Assembly (NCBI GenBank): GCA_020638555.1
Contig: JACKII010000006.1
Coordinates: forward strand, 62,001-126,000
Length of the DNA: 64,000 bases
Reading direction: 5' to 3'
Origin: Alphaproteobacteria bacterium
Lineage (GTDB): Bacteria > Pseudomonadota > Alphaproteobacteria > Bin95
Shown: piece after piece, positions 36,711-45,912 of the stretch
Position numbering within the stretch: the stretch's first letter is position 1
Layout: every line of letters begins with the position of its first letter
Made by a program: the position numbers and the translations under genes
Notes under the pieces: generated by a model
The model's input: only the letters and a program-made list of their open reading frames with translations
Told to the model about the DNA's origin: nothing
Databases searched by the model: none

Positions 36711-36911
36711 CACGCACTCTCGCCAAATTTCGGTAAACATGGACCGCAATCTTTCATCACGGATTGTGTTTTGCAAGGGCAGGCTTGCCGCTCCGTCCCC
36801 TGATATGGGGGTTTTTGAGAACGGAACCTGAAAATCCCGTTGACCGCCAGACAGAAAACAACCATAAGATGTTTTAAGGCTTTGGCAATGGCGGGCGGAG
36901 ATGCTGGCTCC
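36711..36911. promoter_or_regulatory. Divergent region between the MlaC-like and LapG-like genes
   Basis: About 200 bases upstream of two exported-protein genes. It holds AT-rich stretches near 36735-36780 and 36840-36880, unlike the coding flanks. No strong palindrome is seen. Promoters for both genes must lie here, but I do not assign boxes. Confidence 0.4.
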
Positions 36912-37481
36912 ATGCGGGTTTTGTTGCTGATCGGTGCGATTCTCATCGGGCTGTGGCCCGGCGAGCGGGCGCTTGCGCTGCCGCAATGGTTGGGGGAAAG
37001 CGGGCTGGTTCCGGCCCCTTCCGGCTTTCAAAGCTATTGCCGGCGAACGCCGGCGGCCTGTGCCGATCCGACCGGTTCGCCGGGTGTGGTGCGCATGAGC
37101 GATGCCGCTATCCGCCAGCTTGAGAAATACAATCAAAAGTGGAATTCACGAATTCGCTACCGGCCGGACGGGCAGGCCTATGGACAGAGCGATTACTGGG
37201 TGGCGGCGGCCACAACCGGAGATTGTGAAGATATCGCGCTGGCCAAACGGGCGGCGCTGGTGGCCGGCGGCTGGCCGGCGGCGGCGCTGTGGCTGGCGAT
37301 CGGACGCGACGGGGAAGGCACCGCCCATGTGGTTCTGGTGCTGCGTACCGACCGGGGCGATCTCGTGCTGGACAACCGGTTGGACCGGGTCCTGCTCTGG
37401 CATCAGGCCGCACTGCACTGGATTGCGCGGCAGGTGCCCGGCGACAGCCGGCACTGGCGCCGCCTGGAGGTTCGCTCCTAG
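36912..37481 (+). CDS. LapG-like periplasmic transglutaminase-like cysteine protease
   Basis: A 189-residue BTLCP/DUF920 protein with an N-terminal signal segment (VLLLIGAILIGLWPGERALA). The Cys-His-Asp triad is visible: Cys105 in TTGDCEDIALAKR, His139 in GTAHVVLVL and Asp154 in LVLDNRLDRV. LapG of Pseudomonas cuts surface adhesins to release biofilm, under control of the c-di-GMP receptor LapD. No LapD or large adhesin is here. ATG at 36912 is favoured; 36888 is an in-frame alternative. Confidence 0.84.
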   Translation: MRVLLLIGAILIGLWPGERALALPQWLGESGLVPAPSGFQSYCRRTPAACADPTGSPGVVRMSDAAIRQLEKYNQKWNSRIRYRPDGQAYGQSDYWVAAATTGDCEDIALAKRAALVAGGWPAAALWLAIGRDGEGTAHVVLVLRTDRGDLVLDNRLDRVLLWHQAALHWIARQVPGDSRHWRRLEVRS

Positions 37482-37580
37482 CCGGAGACCGCTGCGGTCC
37501 GTCTCGGTTCTCTGGACTTGGCCGCAAACTTGGCGAGAATGGGGCGCTTCCGATCCGCCCACCGGCAGAGGAGCGCGCCC

Positions 37581-38126
37581 ATGGCCCGCATTCCCTATAT
37601 CACCCGTGAGGCCGTCGCGCCGGACGCCCTGGCCGAGTTCGACGCGCTCACCGGCTATGGTCCGTTCGCGCACCTGGCCGGCGCCATGGGCCACCGCGCG
37701 CCCATTCTGCGCAACACCGCGCGCATGCTGGCGGAATTGCGCGAGGAGGGCGTGCTGCCGCGGCGCTATCTGGAACTGGCGCTGGTGGCGGTCTCGCTGC
37801 TGAACCAGTGCGATTATTGCGTTGCCCATCACGGCCCGATGCTCTCTGTGGAAGGGGTCTCGCCGGAAGGCGTGCAGGGTCTGCTGGCCTATGAGACCCA
37901 CCCGGAACTGGACGATGTCGACAAGCTGGTGGTCGCGTATGCCCATCAGGTGACGCTGGAGCCAAACCGCACCCGCGACGAAATCTTCGCGCGGCTGCGC
38001 CGGCATTTTTCCGACGCCCAGATCGTCGAACTCACCTGGCGGATTGCGCTTTGCGGTGCCTTCAACCGCTTCAATGACGTTCTGCAACTGGAAATTGAGG
38101 AAAGCGCCCGGGCCTCGGCGGCCTGA
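37581..38126 (+). CDS. Carboxymuconolactone decarboxylase/AhpD family protein
   Basis: A 181-residue all-helical protein with the AhpD-type redox motif C77-D-Y-C80-V-A-H-H84. The family includes alkylhydroperoxidase AhpD and gamma-carboxymuconolactone decarboxylase; the Cys pair favours a peroxidase or thiol role. AGGAG precedes the ATG at 37581. It lies 41 bases before the hydantoinase A gene, so it may be part of that operon. No clear substrate. Confidence 0.84.
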   Translation: MARIPYITREAVAPDALAEFDALTGYGPFAHLAGAMGHRAPILRNTARMLAELREEGVLPRRYLELALVAVSLLNQCDYCVAHHGPMLSVEGVSPEGVQGLLAYETHPELDDVDKLVVAYAHQVTLEPNRTRDEIFARLRRHFSDAQIVELTWRIALCGAFNRFNDVLQLEIEESARASAA

Positions 38127-38166
38127 GACGCACAACCAACCCAGAAGAAACAGGAGAGGTAACCCG

Positions 38167-40239
38167 ATGGTTTGGGTGGTCGGTGTCGATGTCGGCGGCA
38201 CCTTCACGGATTTTTTTGCGGTCGATCCCGAGACAGGCGGACAGGCCTTGTTCAAACGCCCCTCCACGCCGGACGATCCCGGTCGGGCCATCCTGGCAGG
38301 CCTGGAGGAGATGGCCGCGGCGACGGCGCTCGACCTTGCCGGGGCCGAACGGGTGGCGCACGGCACCACGGTCGCCACCAACGCGCTGATCCAGCGCAAG
38401 GGCGGCAAGGTCGCGCTGGTGACGACCAAGGGGTTCCGCGACCTGCTGGAGATCGGCCGCCAGGTGCGGCCACACATGTACGACCTGCAACGGGATGCCC
38501 CCGCGCCGCTGGTGCCCGAGGAACGGCGGCTGGAAGTGGCCGAGCGCATCTCCGCCGGCGGCCGGGTGGTGCAGCCGCTGGAGCCGTACGAAATCGCCCG
38601 TGTTGTCGAGGCGGTGCGGGCGACGGACGCCGACGCCTGCGCGGTTTGCCTGCTGTTTGCCTTCGAGTCGCCGCAGCACGAACAGGCGCTGGGCCAGGCC
38701 CTCGCCGAGGCGATGCCGGACCTGCACCTGTCGCTCTCCAGCGCGGTGCAGCCGGAATTCCGCGAGTTCGAGCGCTTTTCGACCACGGTCATCAACGCCT
38801 ATCTGCAACCGGTCATGGCCGGCTATGTCGAGCGGCTGGCGGACGGCATCGCCCGGCTCGCGCCCAGGGCGGTGCTGGGCATCAACCAGTCGTCGGGTGG
38901 GCTGATGACGCCCGCAACCGCGCGCGACCTGCCGGTGCGCACCGCACTCTCCGGCCCGGCCGCGGGGGCCATGGGCGCGGTGGCGGTGGCGCGGCGGGTC
39001 GGTATTCCGGACGTGATCACGCTGGACATGGGCGGCACCAGCGCTGACGTGGCCCTGATCCGCAACGCGGAGCCGGCGCTCGCCTATCAGCGCACGGTGG
39101 CGGACTTCCCGATCCGGCTGCCCATGGTGGATATCGATACGGTTGGCGCCGGCGGCGGCTCCATCGCCTGGTTCGACCGGGATGGGTTGATGAAGGTTGG
39201 CCCGCAGAGCGCGGGCGCCGTGCCGGGCCCGGCCTGTTATGGTCTGGGCGGAACGGAGCCCACCGTAACCGACGCCAACCTGATCCTCGGCCGGTTGTCG
39301 CCGCGCGGCCTGTTGAACGGCGAGATGGCATTGGACCCGGCCCTGGCCCGCGCCGCCCTGGCCCCCGTGGCCGAGCGGCTGGGCCTGGGGTTGGAACGGG
39401 TGGCGCTGGGCGTGCTCGACATTGCGGTGGCGACCATGGTGCGCTCGATCCGCACGATTTCGGTCGAGAAGGGGCATGACCCGCGCGACTTCGCGCTGAT
39501 GCCGTTCGGTGGCGCCGGCGCCTTGCACGCCCGCGCGGTCGCCGTGGACCTGGGCATCACCCGCATGGTGGTGCCGCCCGCGCCGGGAATTCTCTGCGCC
39601 GAAGGGTTGATCGTCGCCGACCTGAAGGAGGACTTCGTCGCCGCCGAACGCCTGAGCGTGGACGAGGCCGGCCTTGCCGGCGCGGCGGCGCTGGTGGCCG
39701 GGCTGGCGGAGCAGGCGGCGGATTGGCTCGCCGGGCAGCAGGCCGGGGCGGGGCGGCTCAACCTGGCGGCGGACATGCGCTATCAGGGCCAGAATTTCGA
39801 GCTGACCGTGCCGCTGGCCGATGCCGCGGCGGGCGAGGCGGTGGCTCTGCCGGACGCCGCGAGCATCCGCCGTGCCTTCTTTGCCGCGCACGACCAGGCC
39901 TATGGCTTCCACAACCCGCACGACACGGTGGAGGCGGTGGCTTTCCGCCTGACCGCCCGCGCGCCCATGCACCGGGAGGCGGTATTGCCGCCGCTTCCGG
40001 CCAAGCCGCCGCCGCTGCCGCAGCCACGCGAGCGCCGGCCGGTCTGGTTCGACTCTCAACCCGAGGCGGCACTGGCGACGCCGGTCTACGACCGGGCCGA
40101 GCTTCTCCCCGGCATGCGCCTCGCGGGGCCGGCCATGGTGGAGCAACTGGATGCGACCACACCGCTCGACCCGGCCGACAGCGCCATTGTGGCCGCCGAC
40201 GGCAGTCTGATCGTGACCCTGGGAGGAGCGTTTCGATGA
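38167..40239 (+). CDS. Hydantoinase/oxoprolinase subunit A
   Basis: A 690-residue HyuA-type ATPase-like subunit. It begins VVGVDVGGTFTDFFAVDPE, has the actin/hexokinase-like blocks ERVAHGTTVATNALIQRKGG, STTVINAYLQPVM, SGPAAGAMGA, and MPFGGAGALHARAVAVD. It pairs with HyuB to open 5-membered cyclic amides with ATP (N-methylhydantoin, 5-oxoproline) or related substrates such as acetone in carboxylases. AGGAG sits before the ATG. It is followed by subunit B, but a 112-base palindromic element separates them. Confidence 0.88.
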   Translation: MVWVVGVDVGGTFTDFFAVDPETGGQALFKRPSTPDDPGRAILAGLEEMAAATALDLAGAERVAHGTTVATNALIQRKGGKVALVTTKGFRDLLEIGRQVRPHMYDLQRDAPAPLVPEERRLEVAERISAGGRVVQPLEPYEIARVVEAVRATDADACAVCLLFAFESPQHEQALGQALAEAMPDLHLSLSSAVQPEFREFERFSTTVINAYLQPVMAGYVERLADGIARLAPRAVLGINQSSGGLMTPATARDLPVRTALSGPAAGAMGAVAVARRVGIPDVITLDMGGTSADVALIRNAEPALAYQRTVADFPIRLPMVDIDTVGAGGGSIAWFDRDGLMKVGPQSAGAVPGPACYGLGGTEPTVTDANLILGRLSPRGLLNGEMALDPALARAALAPVAERLGLGLERVALGVLDIAVATMVRSIRTISVEKGHDPRDFALMPFGGAGALHARAVAVDLGITRMVVPPAPGILCAEGLIVADLKEDFVAAERLSVDEAGLAGAAALVAGLAEQAADWLAGQQAGAGRLNLAADMRYQGQNFELTVPLADAAAGEAVALPDAASIRRAFFAAHDQAYGFHNPHDTVEAVAFRLTARAPMHREAVLPPLPAKPPPLPQPRERRPVWFDSQPEAALATPVYDRAELLPGMRLAGPAMVEQLDATTPLDPADSAIVAADGSLIVTLGGAFR

Positions 40240-40267
40240 CGTGTGATCCTGGCCACCGTGCTTTCAT

Positions 40268-40379
40268 CCTGGCGTCATTGCGAGAAGCCGTAGGCGACGA
40301 AGCAATCCAGTTTGCCGCCTCCTGCCGGTGTCGTTCCTGGATTGCCGCGGCGGCTCCGCCACCTCGCAATGACGCCAGG
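40268..40379. repeat. Family B palindrome inserted between hydantoinase A and B
   Basis: Outer arms CCTGGCGTCATTGCGAG (40268-40284) and its exact complement (40363-40379) form a 17-bp terminal inverted repeat. Inner arms GCAATCCAG (40302-40310) and CTGGATTGC (40337-40345) are also perfect. This is the only copy inside a co-directional pair of functionally linked genes. It starts 28 bases after the first gene's stop and ends 26 before the next start. Confidence 0.9.
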
Positions 40380-40405
40380 GGAAACGCGAAAATGAGAGAC
40401 TTCCG

Positions 40406-41995
40406 ATGACCCCACGCCTCGACCCGATCACGCTGGAGATCTTCTCCAACGCGCTGCGCTCGATCACGGACGAGACCTTTATCGCGCTGATGAAGTCGTC
40501 CTATTCCACCAACATCAAGGAGCGGCACGACCACTCCACCGCGATCATGGACGCGCGGGGCCGGCTGGTGGCGCAGGCGGAGCATTCGTTGCCGATCCAT
40601 GTCGCCAGCATGGAAGGGCTGATGCGCTCGCTGCTGGCGAAATACGGCGACGACATCCATGCGGGCGACCTGTTCCTGGCGAACGACCCGCACACCGCCG
40701 GCGGCACCCACCTGCCGGACATCAACCTGGCGGTGCCGGTGTTCGCCGAGGGGCGGCTGGTGGGCTTCGTCGCCAACATCGCCCACCACGCCGATGTCGG
40801 CGGCATGGCGCCCGGCTCCATGAGCGGCGGCATGACCGAGATCTATCAGGAAGGGCTGCGCATTCCGGTCATGCGCCTGTTCGAGCGCGGCCGGCTGAAC
40901 CAGGAACTGCTGGACTTCATCCTGCTGAACGTGCGCCTGCCGGTGGAGCGGCGCGGCGACTATTACGCCCAGATCGCCGCCTGCCGCCTGGGCGAGCGCC
41001 GGCTGGGCGAGGTGATCCGGCGCTATGGGGCCGCCGCCACCGCCGCCGGCATGGACCAGATCATCGAGCGCTCGGCCGAGCGCATGCGGCAGGCGCTGGC
41101 GCGCATCCCCGACGGCGTTTATCGCTTCGAAGACGCCATGGACGACGACGGCGTCGGCAACGAGGACCTGACCATCGCCGTGACGGTGACGGCCCGGGCC
41201 GGTGACGTGCGTTTCGACTTCGCCGGCACGTGCCCGCAGACGCCCGGCAATGTCAATTGCACCCACAATGCGACGGTGGCGAGCGTCACCTATGCCATCA
41301 AGGCGCTGCTGGACCCGGAAGCGCCGAACACCCAGGCGGTGATCGAATCGGTTCGGGTCGACGCACCGGAGGGCTGCCTGATCAACTGCGTCTTCCCGGC
41401 GCCCGTGGCGGGCCGGGCGCACACCTGCCAGCGCATCATCGACGTGGTCATGGGCGCGCTCGCCCCGGCCCTGCCGGAGCAGGTGACGGCGGCGCCGAAC
41501 GGGGCCAACACCATGGCCGTGTTCAGCGGCACCGACCCGCGCACCGGCCAGGGCTATGTCTACCTGGAGACCGTGGGCGGCGGCGGCGGCGCGCGGGCGA
41601 CCAAGGCCGGCAAGGACGGGGTGCAGACCGGCATCACCAACACCTCGAACCTGCCGGTGGAGGCGATCGAGCAAGAATACCCGCTGCTGGTGGAGGAATA
41701 CGGTTTGGTGCCGGAGTCCGGCGGGGCCGGGCGGTTTTCCGGTGGCCGCGGCATTCGCCGGGTGGTGCGGCCCGTGGGGCACACCTGCGTCTTCAACGGC
41801 GTCGGCGAGCGGTTCCTTTTGCCGCCGTGGGGGGTGTTCGGCGGCGAGGCCGGCAAGCCCGGACGGTTCGCGTTCAGGCTCGGCGATGGCGGCGAGGAGC
41901 CGCTGCCGCCCAAGACCGGCAACCGCACCCTCTGCGAGGATCAGGCCGCCATTGTCGAGAGCCCCGGCGCCGGCGGGTATGGCAAGCGCGACTGA
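40406..41995 (+). CDS. Hydantoinase/oxoprolinase subunit B
   Basis: A 529-residue HyuB protein starting PRLDPITLEIFSNALRSITDE, with the marker KERHDHSTAIMDARG and HAGDLFLANDPHTAGGTHLPD, GGMAPGSMSGGMTEIYQEGL, and a C-terminal NRTLCEDQAAIVESPG. It forms the hydrolytic partner of the upstream A subunit. No ribosome site is obvious before the ATG because the palindrome ends just upstream. The pair is a hydantoinase or 5-oxoprolinase-type enzyme; an aminoacylase or racemase is not nearby. Confidence 0.88.
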   Translation: MTPRLDPITLEIFSNALRSITDETFIALMKSSYSTNIKERHDHSTAIMDARGRLVAQAEHSLPIHVASMEGLMRSLLAKYGDDIHAGDLFLANDPHTAGGTHLPDINLAVPVFAEGRLVGFVANIAHHADVGGMAPGSMSGGMTEIYQEGLRIPVMRLFERGRLNQELLDFILLNVRLPVERRGDYYAQIAACRLGERRLGEVIRRYGAAATAAGMDQIIERSAERMRQALARIPDGVYRFEDAMDDDGVGNEDLTIAVTVTARAGDVRFDFAGTCPQTPGNVNCTHNATVASVTYAIKALLDPEAPNTQAVIESVRVDAPEGCLINCVFPAPVAGRAHTCQRIIDVVMGALAPALPEQVTAAPNGANTMAVFSGTDPRTGQGYVYLETVGGGGGARATKAGKDGVQTGITNTSNLPVEAIEQEYPLLVEEYGLVPESGGAGRFSGGRGIRRVVRPVGHTCVFNGVGERFLLPPWGVFGGEAGKPGRFAFRLGDGGEEPLPPKTGNRTLCEDQAAIVESPGAGGYGKRD

Positions 41996-42046
41996 GCGCG
42001 ATCGCGCCGCCGCCGCAGTCTGTTCAAAACACCAACGTCCCCTGTG

Positions 42047-42165
42047 TCCCGGACGGTGCGGAGCGCCGATCCGGGATCGCTTTGTGCGTGCGAACACCGA
42101 CGGGGCCCGTGTTCGATGAAGGACACCGGCCCCGGATGGTGGCTCCGCCACCTCCGGGGAACACA
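42047..42165. repeat. GC-rich palindromic element, single tail unit
   Basis: This lies in the convergent gap between the hydantoinase B gene and the carboxylase gene. It opens TCCCGG and carries the core GTGCGAACACCGACGGGGCC and one tail unit around GGCTCCGCCACCTCCGGGG. It is close to the 23172 and 6161 copies. Confidence 0.85.
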
Positions 42166-42188
42166 GCTTTCGTGTGGAGGAAGATCGC

Positions 42189-45100
42189 TCACCAGGTGTC
42201 GATATAAGGGTATTTCTTGCCCTCGCGCGGCGGCTGCGGCGGCAGGCGTTTCAGGGTGTTGGCGATCCAGCGGCGGGTGTCGGCCGGGTCGATGACGTCG
42301 TCGATGCCGCCACCGCTGCCCGCATTGACGGCACGGGCGGTCTCGTAAGCCGCGTCGACACGACGGGTGAATTCGGCCAGCCGCTCCTCCGGGTCTTCCA
42401 TGGCGGCGAGCACCGGGCGGAAGCCGAGTTTCACCGCGCCCTCGATATTCATGCCGGCGAACTCGGCCGTCGGCCAGGCGACGGTCATGAAGCCGACCAG
42501 GGCGCTGCCGCCGCACATGGCCTGCGCGCCCAGCCCGTAGGACTTGCGCACGACCACGGTGAACAGCGGCGTCGTCATATTCGCGCCCGTGTTGAACAAC
42601 CGTGTACAATGCCTTACCAGAGCGGTCTTTTCATGCTCCGGGCCGACCATGATGCCGGGGCAGTCGATCAGGCTGAGGACCGGAATATCGAAGGCGTCGC
42701 AGAGTTGCAGGAAGCGGGCGGCCTTGTCCGAACCGTCGCTATCGATGGCACCGGCCAGATGGTGCGGGTTGTTGGCGATGACACCCATCGGACGGCCCTC
42801 GATGCGGATGAAGGCCGTGATGATACCAATGCCGAATTTCTCCCGCAATTCCAACACACTGCCCTTGTCGGCTAAGGTGTGCAATACATCCCGCATATCG
42901 TAGAGGCGCACCCGGCTTTCCGGCACGACATGGCGCAGGGTGCGCTGGTCGCTGGCCTCCCAATCGGCGATCGGGCCCTGGAAGTAGGAAAGATATTTCT
43001 TTGCCGTTGCAACGGCTTCCGACTCGTCCTTCACCAGGATGTCGACGACGCCGTTCGGCACCTGGAACGACATCGGGCCGACTTCCTCCGGCGTATAGAT
43101 GCCGAGGCCGCCGCCCTCGATCATCGCCGGCCCGCCCATGGCGATGGTCGAGCGTTCGGTGGCGATGATCACGTCGCAGCACGCCAGCAGGGCGGTGTTG
43201 CCGGCAAAGCAGCGCCCGTTGTTCACACCCACCATCGGGACCAGGCCCGAAAGCTTTGAAAATTGGGTAAAAGTCGGCGTGTCGAACGCAACGCGGGGGC
43301 CGTCGTCATCCTCGCCGGGGCGGCCGCCGCCGCCTTCGGAAAACATGATGATCGGCAGCTTGAACCGCTCGCAAAGATGGAACATGCGGTCCTGCTTGTA
43401 GTGGTTCCGCCGCCCCTGGGTTCCGGCCAGCACGGTGTAGTCGTAGTGCACGATGGCCGCCCGCGACTTCTCCGGCGAGAACAGGTCGCCGTTGATGCTG
43501 GCCGTGCCCGCCACAACGCCGTCGCCGGGGTATTTCTCGCGCAGGGTCGGCAGGTCGTAGCGCTGGTGCTGCTTGGTGACGGCCAGCGGCCAGTATTCCT
43601 CGAACGAGCCCTCGTCGACCAGTTCGGCGATATTCTCCCGCGGCATGCGATAGCCCATATTGTGCCGCTTGCTGGTGGGACCGGGCCGATTTTCGTCCAG
43701 GGTCAGGGCGTGGCGGTCGATCACCTCCTGTAGGTCGCCGCGGATGTGATCCGGGTTGAGCCCGGTATCGCCGCCGGCATAGGCGCCATCCACGTGCGCT
43801 TCCTCGATGAACACCAGCGGATAGCCTTCGCGCACCACGTCGCCGGCGGTCATGGTCACCTGGCGGACGCGGCCGGAGCGGTCGGCCTTGACGTCGTGCT
43901 CCATTTTCATGGCTTCGATGACGGCGACCGGCTGGCCCTTGAGCACGGTATCGCCCTCGGCGACGCCGATCGAGACAATGGTGCCCTGGATCGGCGCAAC
44001 CATGCCGATGGAGCCGTCCGGACCGGCGGGCAGGGCGGGGGACTGCGCCTGTTGCTGGGCGGCCTGTTGCGATTTCACCGCCTGGTCGTGTGCGAACAGG
44101 GCGAGGGGGTCGCTGCTCTTCACCCGCGCGCCGGCAAAGCCGTCGGCGGCATCGGCCGTGGCTTTCGGTTCGTTGGCCACATAGCGCAGCCGGGTGTCGG
44201 CCGGCGGCTGGGCGAGCGCGCCCAAATGGTCGTCGACCCAGCGGGTATGCACTTCACCCGATGCAAATGCTTCCGCGTTCAAGACATTCTTCAAGAACGG
44301 AGTATTGGTGGTGACACCCTCCAGGCGGAACTCCGACAAGGCGCGGCTGGTGCGGGCGATGGCGTCGGCGAACCGGGGCGACGGCGAGTGGCAGATGACC
44401 TTGGCCAGCAACGAGTCGTAAAGGCCGCTGGTTTGGTAGCCGGCATAGCCGAAGCCGTCGACGCGCACGCCCGGACCGCTCGGCGGTTCGTAGACGGCGA
44501 GTGTGCCGCCGCCGGGCTTGACCGTGCCGTCGGGCTGGATCGTTTCCATGTTGACCCGGCACTGGATGGCATAGCCGCGGGGCCGGGCCAGCGCCGGATC
44601 GTCCAGGCCCAGATCGGCGAGGGTCTCGCCCGCGGCGAGGCGGAGCTGGGATTGGACGATATCGACGCCGGTCACCTGCTCGGTCACGGTGTGCTCGACC
44701 TGAAGGCGGGCGTTGGCCTCGATGAAGACGAAGGGCGGGGCATCGGGCCGGCCCGTCGTGTCCACCAGGAACTCGAACGTGCCCAGATTGCCGTAGCCGA
44801 CCGAACGGGCGAAGCGCACGGCGGCGGCGATCACCGCCTGGCGGACTTCCTCGTGCAGGGCCGGGGCGGGGGCGATCTCCACCACTTTCTGATAGCGGCG
44901 CTGCACGCTGCATTCGCGCTCGCCCAGATGCGCGACCTGGCCGGTGCGGTCGCCCAGGATCTGCACCTCCACATGGCGGGCGCGGGGGATGAATTCCTCG
45001 ACATAGACATCGGGATTGCCGAACGCGGCCTTGGCTTCGGACTGGCAGCGGGCGAAGGCCTCTTCGATGTCTGCCGCCGCCAGCACCGCCCGCGTGCCGC

Positions 45101-45599
45101 GGCCGCCGCCGCCGGCCACCGCCTTGATGATCATGGCGCCGTCGGCGCCGAGGGTCGCGAAAAACGCCTTGGCCTCCGCCAGGGTCACGGCATGGTCGAG
45201 GCCCTTGGTCACCGGCACGTCGGCGGCGATTGCCGCCTCGCGGGCGCGGGCCTTGTCGCCGAACAGGGCGAGATGATCGGTGGAGGGGCCGACAAAGGTC
45301 AGGCCGGCCTTGGTGCAGGCGCGGGCGAAATCCGCGCGCTCGGCCAGGAAGCCATAGCCGGGGTGGATGGCGTCGCAGCCGGCTTCCCTGGCGGCGGCGA
45401 TGACCGCCTCGATGTCGAGATAGGCGGCGGCGCCATTGCCGGGCAGGGCGACGGCCTCGTCGGCAACGCGGGTGTGCAGGCTGGCAGCGTCGTCGCCGGC
45501 GTAAACGGCCACGGTGCCGATGCCGAGGTCGGTGGCGGCGCGGGCAATGCGGATGGCGATCTCGCCGCGGTTGGCGATGAGCAGGCGGGCGATGGGCAT
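42189..45599 (-). CDS. Single-chain acyl-CoA carboxylase (BC-BCCP-CT fusion)
   Basis: A 1136-residue multidomain carboxylase. Residues 1-450 are biotin carboxylase (LLIANRGEIAIRIAR, GGGGRGTRAVL near 163, EANARLQVEHTVTE near 294). Residues 530-600 hold the biotin carrier with Lys565 in EAMKMEHD. The C-terminal half is a carboxyltransferase with both halves (FCAGNTALLACCDVII and CGGSALVGFMTVAWP). Most bacteria split these among two or more subunits; single-chain forms are known from Mycobacterium avium LCC and from eukaryotic ACC. The acyl substrate is unknown. ATG 45597-45599 begins MPIARLLI. It is convergent with hydantoinase B, with no operon mate. Confidence 0.88.
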   Translation of the reverse strand: MPIARLLIANRGEIAIRIARAATDLGIGTVAVYAGDDAASLHTRVADEAVALPGNGAAAYLDIEAVIAAAREAGCDAIHPGYGFLAERADFARACTKAGLTFVGPSTDHLALFGDKARAREAAIAADVPVTKGLDHAVTLAEAKAFFATLGADGAMIIKAVAGGGGRGTRAVLAAADIEEAFARCQSEAKAAFGNPDVYVEEFIPRARHVEVQILGDRTGQVAHLGERECSVQRRYQKVVEIAPAPALHEEVRQAVIAAAVRFARSVGYGNLGTFEFLVDTTGRPDAPPFVFIEANARLQVEHTVTEQVTGVDIVQSQLRLAAGETLADLGLDDPALARPRGYAIQCRVNMETIQPDGTVKPGGGTLAVYEPPSGPGVRVDGFGYAGYQTSGLYDSLLAKVICHSPSPRFADAIARTSRALSEFRLEGVTTNTPFLKNVLNAEAFASGEVHTRWVDDHLGALAQPPADTRLRYVANEPKATADAADGFAGARVKSSDPLALFAHDQAVKSQQAAQQQAQSPALPAGPDGSIGMVAPIQGTIVSIGVAEGDTVLKGQPVAVIEAMKMEHDVKADRSGRVRQVTMTAGDVVREGYPLVFIEEAHVDGAYAGGDTGLNPDHIRGDLQEVIDRHALTLDENRPGPTSKRHNMGYRMPRENIAELVDEGSFEEYWPLAVTKQHQRYDLPTLREKYPGDGVVAGTASINGDLFSPEKSRAAIVHYDYTVLAGTQGRRNHYKQDRMFHLCERFKLPIIMFSEGGGGRPGEDDDGPRVAFDTPTFTQFSKLSGLVPMVGVNNGRCFAGNTALLACCDVIIATERSTIAMGGPAMIEGGGLGIYTPEEVGPMSFQVPNGVVDILVKDESEAVATAKKYLSYFQGPIADWEASDQRTLRHVVPESRVRLYDMRDVLHTLADKGSVLELREKFGIGIITAFIRIEGRPMGVIANNPHHLAGAIDSDGSDKAARFLQLCDAFDIPVLSLIDCPGIMVGPEHEKTALVRHCTRLFNTGANMTTPLFTVVVRKSYGLGAQAMCGGSALVGFMTVAWPTAEFAGMNIEGAVKLGFRPVLAAMEDPEERLAEFTRRVDAAYETARAVNAGSGGGIDDVIDPADTRRWIANTLKRLPPQPPREGKKYPYIDTW

Positions 45600-45704
45600 G
45601 GGGGACAGTCTCGAAAGCTTGGGGACGTTTGGCGTTTGCACCTAGCCTAGGCGGCAGTGGCGGCCCTGCATAGAGACTGGTGTGTTCCCAGTGGCGGAGG
45701 TTCA

Positions 45705-45887
45705 GACGGGTGGAGATCGCGGCTCGCGCCTTCGGCTTGGCCGGGAGAGCTGGGAAATGGCGGGAAGCGCGGCGGCGTGTGCCCCAAATCCCGGCTTTCC
45801 CGGACGGCGCGGAGCGGCGATCCGGGATCTCTGGGGAGGATCGGCCGGCAGGAGATCCTGGATGCCTGCCCGGCAGGCTCCGGGAAA
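45705..45887. repeat. AGCTTTCCCGG-type elements upstream of the carboxylase
   Basis: The 313-base stretch 45600-45912 is gene-free. A degenerate partial element sits at about 45705-45755, and a clearer one at 45793-45887 starts GGCTTTCCCGG and ends CCGGGAAA. It also contains a GCCTGCCCGGCAGGC hairpin near 45864-45878. It lies upstream of the carboxylase, so it could also influence its transcription. No other feature is seen. Confidence 0.75.
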
Positions 45888-45912
45888 CATTACGGCAGTG
45901 CCCGGAGCCGGG

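Noticed and set aside
45600..45912. Possible small gene upstream of the fused carboxylase
   Set aside because: The open frames there are built from the palindromic element and are Arg/Pro-rich noise.
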